Source: Chitinivorax sp. PXF-14
GTDB lineage: Bacteria; Pseudomonadota; Gammaproteobacteria; Burkholderiales; SCOH01
DNA length: 64,000 nucleotides
Direction: 5' to 3'
Assembly: GCF_040812015.1 (NCBI RefSeq)
Contig: NZ_JBFNXJ010000002.1
Location: forward strand, 124,001 to 188,000
A model generated the notes under the pieces. That model was not told where the DNA came from and searched no databases. It was given only the letters and a program-made list of their open reading frames with translations. Position 1 is the stretch's first letter. Every line of letters starts with the position of its first letter. Position numbers and translations under genes: made by a program. Of the stretch, positions 7,194 to 19,744 are shown in pieces.

Positions 7194-8438
7194 ATGGCCC
7201 GCCCACTGCGTCGGGTCGTCATCACCGGCATCGGCCTGGTCACCCCGGTCGGCGACACCCCGGCCGGGTTCTTCGAGAACCTGATCACCGGGCGATCCGG
7301 CGTGCGCCGGCTCGAATCCGGCTTTGCCGACGCGCTGGAGACCCCGCTGGCGGCCACCGTCGACTTCGACCCGGCCCCCTACTTCACCCGCATGCAGCTG
7401 GCCGGCGTCGATCGCGCATCACAGTTCGCCGTAGCCTGCGCGATCAAGGCCATGGCCGATGCCGGGCTCGATACCGAGGGCACCGAGCGGCAGCGCTTCG
7501 GCGTGTCGATCGGTACCGGCATGGGCGGCGCCAATGCACTGGAGAGTGCCTATACCACGCTACTGAAAGAGGGCCAGAGCCGCCTGCCACCGCTCACCCT
7601 GGTCGCCAGCATCCACAATGCCCCGGCGGCGCAGATCTCGCTGCGGCTCGGCCTCAGGGGGCCGTCCTACACCTATTCGGTCGCCTGCGCCTCGGCCGCC
7701 ATCGCGATCGGCGAGGCGATGCGCAGCATCCGCCACGGCTATGCCGACATGATGCTGGCCGGCGGCACCGATGCGCTGCTGACCTATGGCGTGTTCAAGA
7801 CCTGGGAAGCGATGCACACTCTCGCCACGCCGACCGAAGACGGGCCGGCCACCGCCTGCCGGCCGTTCTCCGCCGACCGCAGCGGCCTGGTGCTGGGCGA
7901 AGGCTCGGCGATGTTCCTGCTCGAAACGCTGGAATCCGCCCGGGCCCGCGGCGCGCGCATCTACGGTGAGCTGTCGGGTTTCGGCTCGGCCAGCGATGCG
8001 AGCAATATGGTCAAGCCCGATGCCGACGGCCAGTATGCCGCGATGCGCGGCGCGCTCGACGATGCCGGCCTGCAGCCTGAGGACATCGGCTACATCAACG
8101 CCCACGGCACCGCGACCCGGGTCGGCGATGTCACCGAGACCAAGGCCATCAAGCGCGTGTTCGGCGACAGCGCCATCCGGCTGCCGGTGAGCTCCACCAA
8201 GGCGCTGCACGGCCACCTGATGGGCGCGACCGGCGCCATCGAGATGGCCGCCGCCGTGCTCGCACTCAAGTACCGCACCGCACCGCCGACCTGCCACCTG
8301 CACGCGCCGGACCCGGAATGCGATCTCGACTATGTCGCCGAGGGGCCCCGGCCGCTGCCGATGCTGGCGCATGTGATGTCGAACTCGTTTGCATTCGGCG
8401 GCAGCAATGCGGTGTTGATCGCCAGCCGGGTCAACTGA
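7194..8438 (+). CDS. Beta-ketoacyl-ACP synthase II (FabF-like)
   Basis: A 414-residue enzyme, the usual FabF length, starting MARPLRRVVITGIGLVTPVG at ATG 7194. An upstream in-frame start overlapping the ACP gene is less likely. It condenses malonyl-ACP with acyl-ACP. The Cys-His-His triad is complete: C165 in YSVACASAA, H304 in NAHGTAT and H339 in ALHGHLMGATG. With the adjacent ACP it forms a two-gene cassette outside the main fab locus, so it may act on a specialised acyl chain (a secondary lipid or remodelling pathway). The pairing is seen; the pathway is inference. Confidence 0.93.
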   Translation: MARPLRRVVITGIGLVTPVGDTPAGFFENLITGRSGVRRLESGFADALETPLAATVDFDPAPYFTRMQLAGVDRASQFAVACAIKAMADAGLDTEGTERQRFGVSIGTGMGGANALESAYTTLLKEGQSRLPPLTLVASIHNAPAAQISLRLGLRGPSYTYSVACASAAIAIGEAMRSIRHGYADMMLAGGTDALLTYGVFKTWEAMHTLATPTEDGPATACRPFSADRSGLVLGEGSAMFLLETLESARARGARIYGELSGFGSASDASNMVKPDADGQYAAMRGALDDAGLQPEDIGYINAHGTATRVGDVTETKAIKRVFGDSAIRLPVSSTKALHGHLMGATGAIEMAAAVLALKYRTAPPTCHLHAPDPECDLDYVAEGPRPLPMLAHVMSNSFAFGGSNAVLIASRVN

Positions 8439-8460
8439 CACGGCGCATCGCCGGCATCGA

Positions 8461-8491
8461 AAAAACAGACGGGCGGCCCAGCGGGCCGCCC
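8461..8491 (-). terminator. Rho-independent terminator for the acyl-CoA dehydrogenase gene
   Basis: Perfect 9-bp stem GGGCGGCCC (8471-8479) / GGGCCGCCC (8483-8491), with a 3-nt loop and an A-run at 8461-8465 extending upstream, which reads as a U-run on the reverse strand. It sits 120 bp after the leftward gene's stop and 33 bp after the rightward KAS stop. It could slow both polymerases but is canonical only leftward. Confidence 0.75.
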
Positions 8492-8610
8492 GATGGCAAT
8501 CGCCGTCAACACCGCGCAAGCACGGCCCTGCCGGCAAGCAATGCGCCCGCCTGTCTGTTTGCCGCAATCCCCGCCGATTGCCGTCGGAAAACAGGCGAGC
8601 GACACGCGCC

Positions 8611-9753
8611 TTACAACGCGCGCGCGATGATTTCCTTCATGATCTCGTTCGCACCGCCGTAGATGCGCTGCACCCGGGCATCGGCGTACATGCGCGCGAT
8701 CGGGTACTCGTTCATGTAGCCGTAGCCGCCGAACAGCTGCAGGCATTCGTCGATCACCTGGCATTGCAGATCAGTCAGCCAGTACTTGGCCATCGAGGCG
8801 CCAACCGCATCCATACGGCCTTCCAGCATGTCGACGATGCAGCGGTCGACATAGGTACGCGCCACCACGGCCTGCGTCTTGCACTCGGCCAGCTTGAAAC
8901 GGGTGTTCTGCAGCTCGATCAGGGCCTTGCCGAAAGCCTTGCGCTCGCGGGTGTAATCGACCGTCAGCTGCACCGCATGTTCGATCGATGCCACGGCACT
9001 GACGCCGACGATCAGGCGCTCGTAAGGCAGCTCGGTCATCAACTGATAGAAGCCCTGCCCGTCGACCCCGCCGAGCACATTGTCGGCCGGCACGCGCACG
9101 TCGTCGAAATACAGCTCGCAGGTGTCCTGCCCCTTCTGGCCGATCTTGTCGAGAATACGGCCGACGCGGAAGCCGGGGCAGTTCTTGGTCTCGACCAGCA
9201 TCAGCGAGGTGCCCTTCGCCCCGGCGGCCGGATCGGTCTTCGCCACGACGAGAATCAGGTCGGCCAGGTAGCCGTTCGAGATGAAGGTCTTCGAGCCGTT
9301 GATCACATAGTGCTCACCCTGCCGCTCGGCGCGCGTGCGCACGCCCTGCAGGTCGGAGCCGGCGCCGGGCTCGGTCATCGCGATGGCCGCCACCATGTCG
9401 CCGCTGGCGAGCCGCGGCAGGTATTTGCGCTTCTGCGCCTCGGTGCCCTGGTTGAGCAGGTAGTGGGCGACGATCGCATGCACATGAATGCCAAACGAGC
9501 TGTTGCCGGCAAAGCTCAGCTCCTCGAACACCACGCACTGATGCGCGAAGCTGCCACCCGAGCCGCCGTATTCGTCGGGAATATCCGCCAGCAACAGCCC
9601 GAGCTCGCCCGCCTTGCGCCACAGGCCACGGTCGACATGCTGCTGCTTGGCCCACTGCTCTTCGAACGGTGTGATCTCGTTTTGAACAAAACGGCGGACG
9701 GTATCGCGGAAGCTTTCCAGCTCCGAATCCATCCAGGGTGACGTGTAATTCAT
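8611..9753 (-). CDS. Long-chain-type acyl-CoA dehydrogenase
   Basis: A 380-residue FAD enzyme starting MNYTSPWMDSELESFRDTVR. ATG 9753 is chosen because GGAGGA lies just upstream on that strand; a directly adjacent ATG at 9756 is possible. It oxidises acyl-CoA to trans-2-enoyl-CoA, passing electrons to ETF. Signatures are YGGSGGSFAHQCV near 63, MTEPGAGSDLQG near 130 and RKAFGK near 265. The residue usually catalytic in MCAD is not Glu here (IYGGANEIMK), and the alternative helix-G Glu is present (LPYERL), as in mitochondrial LCAD and isovaleryl-CoA dehydrogenases. Overall likeness to LCAD is strong through YPIARMYADARVQRIYGG. It is convergent with the KAS gene. Confidence 0.93.
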   Translation of the reverse strand: MNYTSPWMDSELESFRDTVRRFVQNEITPFEEQWAKQQHVDRGLWRKAGELGLLLADIPDEYGGSGGSFAHQCVVFEELSFAGNSSFGIHVHAIVAHYLLNQGTEAQKRKYLPRLASGDMVAAIAMTEPGAGSDLQGVRTRAERQGEHYVINGSKTFISNGYLADLILVVAKTDPAAGAKGTSLMLVETKNCPGFRVGRILDKIGQKGQDTCELYFDDVRVPADNVLGGVDGQGFYQLMTELPYERLIVGVSAVASIEHAVQLTVDYTRERKAFGKALIELQNTRFKLAECKTQAVVARTYVDRCIVDMLEGRMDAVGASMAKYWLTDLQCQVIDECLQLFGGYGYMNEYPIARMYADARVQRIYGGANEIMKEIIARAL

Positions 9754-10023
9754 CATGCTCCTCCATGGTCTTGATGCAGTTAGCGATGCCGCCCAGGCAG
9801 GCATCGACAGGCCGCGACAGCATGAAGGCCGCCCCCACCCCTGACAATGACGAGGACGCTCGTTGCGAGTGACCGGAATGGACTGGGGCGAGGCTCGGCA
9901 ATCCAGCGCCGCAGCAACTATGCTGGGGACTGCACAGGCAAGGCGCTGTGCAGCAAACCCGCTTGAACCTAGATGACCGGCCAAGCCGCCCCACCACGCC
10001 AACCCCACCGTTGAAGGCCCCGC

Positions 10024-10704
10024 ATGTGCCACGTGCTGTCCGTCATCCTTGTCCTATTGGCGCTCGCCAGCCCCTGTGCCGCCGTGCAGATGCCGGATGG
10101 CAAGTATCTCGACGGCAAGGGCTCGAAAGTTGCCGTCATCCTGGCCCACGGCCAGGGCATGAGCGCGGACTCCCAGGTCGTCAGTCCGCTGCGCAAGGCC
10201 ATCAACAAGGCGCTTGGCTTCCATACCCTGTCCCTGCAGATGCCCACGCTGCCGGGCCGCATCTCGCTCGAACTCTCGCTCAAGTACATCGACACCTTCC
10301 CCGATGCCTATGCCCGCATCCAGGCCGGCATCGACTTTCTCAAGCAGGAAAAGGGCGTCGAGCGCATCTACCTGATGGGCTACAGCATGGGCGGCCGCAT
10401 GACGACGGCCTTTCTGGCCAACAACCCCGCACCCGATGTCGTCGGCTATATCGGCGTCGGGCTGATGGGCGGCGGGCCGCCACCGCTGAACAGCAATATG
10501 AACCTGCCACGCATCAAGCTGCCGGTCATCGACGTCTACGCCGAAAACGACAAGGACGCCCAATTCGCGGCAAACCGCCGATGGCTCGTTTCCGAACGCT
10601 ACGTCCAGGTGCCCATCGCGGGTGCCAGGCATGACTACAAGGGGCATGAGGACGAGGTCGTGCGCGCGGTGCTCGACTGGCTCAGACAGCGGGAGCAGCC
10701 GTGA
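10024..10704 (+). CDS. Exported alpha/beta hydrolase (DUF3530-like)
   Basis: A 226-residue protein with a signal peptide (MCHVLSVILVLLALASPCAA, cleavage near residue 20). The fold features are VAVILAHGQGMSADSQ (oxyanion region) near 36-51, the nucleophile elbow GYSMGG near 120 (Ser122), an acid in DVYAENDKD near 170 and a late His in GARHDYKGHED near 200. This layout resembles DUF3530/dienelactone-hydrolase-like esterases. The substrate is unknown. It is monocistronic, between the acyl-CoA dehydrogenase and tex genes, in a neighbourhood rich in lipid-acting enzymes. Confidence 0.75.
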   Translation: MCHVLSVILVLLALASPCAAVQMPDGKYLDGKGSKVAVILAHGQGMSADSQVVSPLRKAINKALGFHTLSLQMPTLPGRISLELSLKYIDTFPDAYARIQAGIDFLKQEKGVERIYLMGYSMGGRMTTAFLANNPAPDVVGYIGVGLMGGGPPPLNSNMNLPRIKLPVIDVYAENDKDAQFAANRRWLVSERYVQVPIAGARHDYKGHEDEVVRAVLDWLRQREQP

Positions 10705-10875
10705 GCCCGCGAGTAGCGCATCCGGCGGATATTGATGGCCACAGGGTCGGCCGACGGTCAGGTCAAGCCAGGTCAGACCAGGGCAAGCCCATTACGCCGA
10801 TTCGCGAGAGAACAAACAGCAAGGCAGGCTGGAACTCAAGCACCGGCGCGGCCCGCAGCCGCGCCGGATGCCGCG

Positions 10876-14523
<3,648 letters not shown>

Positions 14524-15480
14524 ATGGGCAAGACGCTCCTGTTATCGGCAGCCGCGCTCGGCGCGGTTGCCGTTTTTGGCGCCTATGCAGGCTTTCATCA
14601 AACCACGGCAACCACCATCACCACGGCACCGCAGGCGGCAGCGAGCGAGCCGGCGGCATTCGCCCGCTCGTTTGTCGATACACGGCCAGATGGCGAGCTG
14701 GCAGGCGGAAACGGCGAATTGAAATTGTCACCCGAGCTGCTGCGCCGCTTCGACTATTACCTGTCGGCGATCGGCGAGCGCAGCCTGGCCGACATCCAGG
14801 CCGCCATCGAGCGCGACCTCACGCGCGAGCTCAAGCCGGCCGACGCCGCGCGCGCCAAGCATATCCTCGCCCAATACCTTGCCTTCAAGCGCGCGCTGGC
14901 GGATGTCCGGCAGGACCGCGCACTGGGCGGGCAGACGCTCGACGCGATGCGCGTGCGGCTCGCCAGCATCCGCCAGACACGCAGCCGCTTCTTCACCCCG
15001 ACCGAAATCCAGGCGCTGTTCGGCGACGACGACACGCAGGCCGACCTGGCGCTCGATCGCCTCGCCATCCAGCGCAATGCCTCGCTGAGCCTGGCGCAGA
15101 AGCAGGCCCGGCTGGCCGAGCTCGACGCCCGCCTGAGCCCGCAGCAGCGGGCCGAGCGCGAAGCGCCGGTGCAGCACCAGACGCTGGCGGCACAGGTCGA
15201 TGCGGCGCGTGCACACGGCGCCAGCGATGCCGATGTGCTGGCCCTGCGCACGGCGGCGGTAGGGGGCGAGGCGGCAGAGCGGCTGGCCGCGCTCGATCGC
15301 GAAGATGCCGCGTGGAAGGCGCGCATCCACGATTATCTGGCAGAACGCAGCCGTGTGCTGGCCAACACCCAACTCGCCCCGGCCGACCGCGATGCGGCGC
15401 TGGCGCGGTTGCGCGACGCACGCTTCGATAGCCAGGAACAACTGCGCCTGCCGGCCTACGAGCCGCAACCGGCCGGCTGA
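14524..15480 (+). CDS. Lipase-specific foldase (Lif, lipase chaperone)
   Basis: A 318-residue membrane-anchored periplasmic protein. An N-terminal anchor (residues 5-22, LLSAAALGAVAVFGAYAG) is followed by a short Ala/Thr-rich linker and the long helical catalytic-fold region. The Lif signature Rx1x2FDY(F/C)L(S/T)A is present as RRFDYYLSAIGE near residue 75. Lif proteins wrap around the lipase and give it its active conformation in the periplasm. The start codon directly follows the lipase stop, so the two are one operon and probably a dedicated pair. Upstream GCC-rich coding sequence gives no separate promoter. Confidence 0.95.
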   Translation: MGKTLLLSAAALGAVAVFGAYAGFHQTTATTITTAPQAAASEPAAFARSFVDTRPDGELAGGNGELKLSPELLRRFDYYLSAIGERSLADIQAAIERDLTRELKPADAARAKHILAQYLAFKRALADVRQDRALGGQTLDAMRVRLASIRQTRSRFFTPTEIQALFGDDDTQADLALDRLAIQRNASLSLAQKQARLAELDARLSPQQRAEREAPVQHQTLAAQVDAARAHGASDADVLALRTAAVGGEAAERLAALDREDAAWKARIHDYLAERSRVLANTQLAPADRDAALARLRDARFDSQEQLRLPAYEPQPAG

Positions 15481-15574
15481 CAGGCAGCCTGGCCAGGGGC
15501 GCTGCGAGGCCCGCCAGACGCGGCTTGCAGCAGCCCCCACCGGCCCGGCACGGCGGGCTGGTGAGATAGCCCGA

Positions 15575-16135
15575 TCAGGGCTTGGGGGCGAGCTCCGGGT
15601 GCTCGGCCTGAATCTGCCGCTTCATCTCGTTGATGCGTCTCGCCTTCTCCTCCGCCTTGGCGATGTCGGCAGGGCTGACGCCCGCCGCCCGGCCTCGCTC
15701 GATGTCCTGTTCAAGCTTGGGCAGCAGCTTGTCGGCCTCTTTCACGTAGTTCGACAACAGGCGCGCGTGCTGACGCTGTTCATACTGGCGGTAGGCCTCG
15801 GGGTCGGCCAGCTCGGCCGGGGTGGCGGCTTCCAGGCTGTCCGGCGTATGTGTGATCGGTGGCGCGCGCTCATCGCCGGCCTCGCGGGCGGCAGCCATGC
15901 TGGCGGCGGCCGGCTCCTGCCGCGCCAATGGCAGTAGGGGCACGCGCGGCAGCTCGGCCGGCGCTGGCTGTCCCGGCGGCGGCCAGGCGCCAGCGAGGGA
16001 CGCCGCCGCAGGGCTGCCCGGTGCCGGCAGGGCCTGCCCGACGGCCGCTGCTGCGGGCGCGTCGCTGCGCGCCAGCCACCACCACCCGGCCCCGGCAGCC
16101 AGCAGCGGCAACAGCAGCCAGGGCCAGCGCCTCAC
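15575..16135 (-). CDS. Membrane-anchored helical protein linked to phospholipase C and parvulin
   Basis: A 186-residue protein. GTG 16135 is used as start because it overlaps the parvulin stop (GTGA, 16132-16135), a sign of translational coupling. Residues 3-22 form one membrane anchor (WPWLLLPLLAAGAGWWWL), 23-95 are an Ala/Pro-rich linker, and about 100-180 are charged and strongly helix-prone (RQYEQRQHARLLSNYVKEAD, then EEKARRINEMKRQIQ). It has no recognised family. The topology of anchor, Ala/Pro linker and extended helical periplasmic part is the same as in Lif foldases, although it is much shorter and lacks the RxxFDY motif. By position a role in folding the phospholipase is conceivable. 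This is inference. Confidence 0.7.
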   Translation of the reverse strand: MRRWPWLLLPLLAAGAGWWWLARSDAPAAAAVGQALPAPGSPAAASLAGAWPPPGQPAPAELPRVPLLPLARQEPAAASMAAAREAGDERAPPITHTPDSLEAATPAELADPEAYRQYEQRQHARLLSNYVKEADKLLPKLEQDIERGRAAGVSPADIAKAEEKARRINEMKRQIQAEHPELAPKP

Positions 16136-17520
16136 TTGCTGCTCCTGCGCGTGCGGCCCGGGCCCGGTGCCGCGGCCGGCGCATAGTCGGGGCTGATCTC
16201 GACGCGGGCCTCGCGTGCCAACTGCTCGCGCAGCGCGCCATAGGCGGCCACCGCCTTGCGTTGGGCAATGGCCTGGCTCGCGGCGTAACGCACGCTGTCG
16301 TCACCGGGCGGCTGGTAGCCCTCAATGCGGCGCTCGACCAGCATGATTTCCCAATATGCGGCCTCGTTCGGCCCGACCGGGCTGCGCACCGGCTGGCCGA
16401 CCACGCCGGGCGGCTGCAGCATGGCCAGCTGGGCCAGCCAGCCGGCGCGCTCGGTGTGCTCGATCCAGCCGAGATCGCCGCCCTGCGCGCGGTCGCCGGC
16501 GATCGACCGGGCCCGCGCCAGCTCGGCGAAATCGGCGCCGCCGGCGGCTTCCTGATAGACACGCTGGGCGGCGGCCTCGCTGGCGACGCGCACATGGCGC
16601 GCCTTCACCTTTTCGATGCGGCGGAATTCGTCCTTGTGACTGTCGTAATAGGTGCGGATTTCGGCCTGCGTCACCTTGTCCGCCAGCGCCTTGAGCAGCG
16701 GCTGCGGCGCGTGCATGTCCGCGCCGATGCCGTATTGCGCCTGCAGCGCCTTGACCTGGGCCTGGTCGTCGAGCGCGGCGCGCACATCCTCGAGCACACG
16801 GGCGCCGAGCGTGCGTTCCGCCCAGTCGAGCACGAAACGGTTGGCCAGCACGGCCCTGGCCTGCTGGCCGATGAAATCGACGTTGCGCTGCTGGATTTCC
16901 ACACGTCCCTGCACGTTCTGCCGTGCATAGACATCGAGCAGCGTCACCGCGCCGCGACTGCCGCCCGGCAGCTGGTATTGCAGCAGCACAGCCTGCTGCG
17001 CGGCGGCGCGCTGGCCGGCGGTGAAGGCAAAATCCAGCAGCAGCCGCTTGTCCAGCGGGCCGAGCACGCCATCGAGATAGGCGGCATCGAGCGCCGCACG
17101 CTCGCCGACGACGCCGTTCAGATTGCCGCCGGGCAAGGCCCTGACCGCCTGGTCGAGCGCCTTGCCGTGCACGCTGCGCAGCAGCGCGACAGTCTGCATC
17201 TCGTTCTCGGTATCGCTGCTGAACGCGACGCGGGCTCCGTCAAACAGTTGCCCGGGCGCGTAGTGGCTGCGCGCGTAGTCGGCCATCAGGCGGTTGGAGA
17301 TCATCGCGGCGAGCACGTCCGCCTGGCTGATGTCGGCATCGCGCAGGCGCGAGTGGCGCCACATCAGCGCCAGGCTGCCGGCGGCCAGCGGTGTGCCGTT
17401 GGTGCGGGCGGCGAGGCCCGCCTGCCTGAGTTGATAGCTGGTGCTGGCATGCGCTGCGGGGGCGGCCAGGGCCGCCCCACAGAGTGCCGCGACCAGGCCG
17501 AGTCTGGCGAGTCGCTGCAT
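16132..17520 (-). CDS. Periplasmic parvulin-type peptidyl-prolyl isomerase (SurA/PpiC-like)
   Basis: A 462-residue protein with a signal peptide (MQRLARLGLVAALCGAALAAPAAHA). The N-terminal two thirds are helical, as in SurA/PrsA-type chaperones. A parvulin domain lies at about residues 279-400 (KVKARHVRVASE, then FAELARARSIAGDRAQGGDLGWI, then GQPVRSPVGPNEAAYWEIMLV). The C-terminus is basic and Pro-rich. It is 7 bp downstream of the zinc phospholipase C gene and overlaps the next gene by four bases. This is not the housekeeping surA context (imp-surA-pdxA), so a dedicated role in folding the upstream secreted phospholipase is likely but unproven. Confidence 0.85.
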   Translation of the reverse strand: MQRLARLGLVAALCGAALAAPAAHASTSYQLRQAGLAARTNGTPLAAGSLALMWRHSRLRDADISQADVLAAMISNRLMADYARSHYAPGQLFDGARVAFSSDTENEMQTVALLRSVHGKALDQAVRALPGGNLNGVVGERAALDAAYLDGVLGPLDKRLLLDFAFTAGQRAAAQQAVLLQYQLPGGSRGAVTLLDVYARQNVQGRVEIQQRNVDFIGQQARAVLANRFVLDWAERTLGARVLEDVRAALDDQAQVKALQAQYGIGADMHAPQPLLKALADKVTQAEIRTYYDSHKDEFRRIEKVKARHVRVASEAAAQRVYQEAAGGADFAELARARSIAGDRAQGGDLGWIEHTERAGWLAQLAMLQPPGVVGQPVRSPVGPNEAAYWEIMLVERRIEGYQPPGDDSVRYAASQAIAQRKAVAAYGALREQLAREARVEISPDYAPAAAPGPGRTRRSSK

Positions 17521-17527
17521 GTTGGCC

Positions 17528-18547
17528 CTACTGTACCAGCCGCTCGGCTGCGCGGTTCAGCACATGCACCACCATGGCGATGGCGTGCGGAACGGTCTTC
17601 TTGCCCACGCTGCGGCGGTCGGTGGTGTCGGTCGAGGACAGCACGATGCCGCCATTGGCGTAGGAGTAGGTGCCGCCTTGCGTCAGCAGGCCGCGGATAT
17701 CCACTGCGTTGGCGGCGAGCGGCATGAAGTCGGCCAGGGCGGCCTTGACCAGCGCCGGGTCGTTGAGGTTCTCGCTGTAATAGTAGTCGTTGACCCAGGT
17801 CTCCCAGCCGCTGTGGTTGTGGGCCGAGGTGGTCCAGGTGTGATGCGGCTGCAGCAGGTCGGTGGCGTGCAGCACGAAACCCAGGCTCTGCGCGGTCGGC
17901 CGCGACAGGAACTGCTGGAACCAGTACTGGCCGAGGTTATCGATCGGCTGGAACGGCATCTTCTCGAAATCGGCATACATCGACGCGCTGGAATAGCCGC
18001 CCAGGCGGTAATGGGCCTCGGTAGCGCCATAGCTGTTGTATTTGCTGCCGTCGCCGAACCAGCCCTTCATGCCGCCGGCGCCGTCGTCGAGGTAGTCGCC
18101 ATACAGCCACGAGGCTGCCAGCTTGTCGATATCGCCGGCCTGGGTGAGCTTGGCATAGTTGTAGCCGCCGAACGGGTTGCCGTGCACGTCGGCGCCCGCC
18201 GTGTGGTTCTGGAAGTGCCAGTACGAGGTGTACTTGACGATACCCGAGCCGAGCCCCCATACCGGCGCCTGCTCGCAGTCGCCGGTGACGGCGCCGCAGA
18301 TATAGGTGTCGGAAAAATCATCGACGTCATAGGCACCCTGGCCGAGCGCCTGCGCGAACTGGTCGATGGTATAGCCTGCGCGCGTCACGCCAGCCAGCAG
18401 CTTGTTGTAGTTCGTCGTGTCGGGGTGATTCTTCATGTACTCGACGGCATCGAGCACGATACGGCGGTGCGTCTCCTGCGCCCAGGCATGGGCAGCGGTG
18501 TGAAAGCCAAACATCAGGGCCAGGCCAACAGCCAGTCTTGCTTTCAT
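17528..18547 (-). CDS. Secreted zinc-dependent phospholipase C family protein
   Basis: A 339-residue protein with signal peptide MKARLAVGLALMFGFHTAAHA, cleaved to expose Trp22 as the mature N-terminus. In zinc phospholipases C (Bacillus cereus PLC, clostridial alpha-toxin) the N-terminal Trp itself ligates zinc. Further ligand candidates follow: WAQETHRRIV (His near 27), a later HFQNH region, HATDLLQPHHT near 228-238 (His/Asp/His) and HNHSGWETW near 244-252 (His and Glu). It should hydrolyse phospholipids to diacylglycerol outside the cell. AAGGAGAGAGG precedes the ATG. It heads a three-gene leftward operon with a parvulin and an anchored helical protein. Confidence 0.85.
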   Translation of the reverse strand: MKARLAVGLALMFGFHTAAHAWAQETHRRIVLDAVEYMKNHPDTTNYNKLLAGVTRAGYTIDQFAQALGQGAYDVDDFSDTYICGAVTGDCEQAPVWGLGSGIVKYTSYWHFQNHTAGADVHGNPFGGYNYAKLTQAGDIDKLAASWLYGDYLDDGAGGMKGWFGDGSKYNSYGATEAHYRLGGYSSASMYADFEKMPFQPIDNLGQYWFQQFLSRPTAQSLGFVLHATDLLQPHHTWTTSAHNHSGWETWVNDYYYSENLNDPALVKAALADFMPLAANAVDIRGLLTQGGTYSYANGGIVLSSTDTTDRRSVGKKTVPHAIAMVVHVLNRAAERLVQ

Positions 18548-18904
18548 TACCTCTCTCCTTGGTGTGTGACATCAAGCGTTATCCGCCTGGCCCGCCCCCG
18601 CATGGCCTGCATGCAAAGCCAGCCATGTCGGCAATGCCGATGGGGAGGGGCCTGGCGCTTCGGTTTGAACCGAATCTTATTTGTTGTTTTTTACGGCAAT
18701 AGTACAACTATACGAATATTTTTGAGTCTTTGCTCTATTTTTGTTTCAGGCGTATATGTGCAAACCACGCCGCCCCAACCACCCCACCATGCCCCAATTT
18801 GCACGCATCAAGCCCCACGGGCCGTGCAGCACAGCTCCCCGCACCGGTCGGCGCCACGGCCCACGCGAGGCATGGCCGGACAATACGTGTTCTAATGGAG
18901 TGGG
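18548..18904. promoter_or_regulatory. AT-rich divergent promoter region (phospholipase C / alpha/beta hydrolase)
   Basis: About 357 bp. The block 18670-18770 is AT-rich (for example ACTATACGAATATTTTTGAG from 18707) and contrasts with the GC-rich surroundings, as in the other secreted-lipase promoter. It must hold the promoter for the leftward phospholipase operon and probably for the rightward hydrolase. Several TATACT/TATTTT-like boxes exist, but I cannot single out a pair. Confidence 0.4.
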
Positions 18905-19744
18905 ATGTTTCAACGAGACCGCTTCATGTTCGCTTTCAAACACAAGCCGCGCCTCGAACTCGAAGTGCTGCACCGCCCGGCCGAGGGCCAGGCCAGGCCC
19001 ACACCGCTGCTGTTCATCCACGGCGCCTATGCCGCCGCCTGGTGTTGGGAGGAGCACTACCTGCCCTATTTCGCCAGCCACGGCTACGAGTGCCATGCGC
19101 TGAGCCTGCGTGGCCACGGCGGCAGCGAGGGCCATGAATACCTGGCGTTGACGAGCCTCGACGACTACCTGGCCGATATCGAGCAGGTGATCCGCGATCT
19201 GCCGGCACCGCCGGTGCTGATCGGGCATTCGATGGGCGGGCTGCTCGCCCAGCTGTATCTGCAGAAGCACCCGGTGCCGGGCATCGTCCTGCTCGCCTCG
19301 GTGCCCCCCGAGGGGCTGATCGGCTCGGCGCTGCAGCTGGGTTTCCGCGAGCCCCAGGCGTTTCTCGAGTTGAACCTGATCCACGCGAGCGACGGCCGCA
19401 TGGCAACGATCGCCGGCATCCGCCGCACGCTGTTTTCCGATGCGCTGTCGGAGAAGGAGGTGGTCAAGTACCTGATGCGCTTCCAGCCCGAATCGCACCG
19501 CGCGGTGCTGGATCTGTCCTTCCTGCCGTTCCGGCCGTCCTACCCGGCGGCCCCGGTGCCGATGCTCGTGCTCGGTGCCGAGAAGGATGGGCTGTTCCCA
19601 CCCTACATGATCCACGCCACCGCCAGCCGCTTCGGCACGCGCGCCGAGATCTTCCCCGGCATGGCGCACGTGATGATGCTGGAGCCCGACTGGCAGAAGC
19701 CGGCCGAGCGCATCCTGGCGTGGCTGCAGCAATTGCCGGCGTGA
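18905..19744 (+). CDS. Alpha/beta hydrolase (lysophospholipase-like)
   Basis: A 279-residue cytoplasmic protein without a signal peptide. It has the oxyanion motif LLFIHGAYAAAWCWEEHYLP near 36-55, LRGHGGSEG near 69, the nucleophile elbow GHSMGG near 106 (Ser108), catalytic Asp in LGAEKDGLFPP near 229 and His in PGMAHVMMLEP near 255. The cap is short. It resembles monoglyceride lipase or lysophospholipase-like hydrolases, but the substrate is unknown. GGAG at 18896-18899 supports ATG 18905; a second ATG eight codons on is possible. The stop overlaps the next gene start (GTGA). Confidence 0.85.
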   Translation: MFQRDRFMFAFKHKPRLELEVLHRPAEGQARPTPLLFIHGAYAAAWCWEEHYLPYFASHGYECHALSLRGHGGSEGHEYLALTSLDDYLADIEQVIRDLPAPPVLIGHSMGGLLAQLYLQKHPVPGIVLLASVPPEGLIGSALQLGFREPQAFLELNLIHASDGRMATIAGIRRTLFSDALSEKEVVKYLMRFQPESHRAVLDLSFLPFRPSYPAAPVPMLVLGAEKDGLFPPYMIHATASRFGTRAEIFPGMAHVMMLEPDWQKPAERILAWLQQLPA

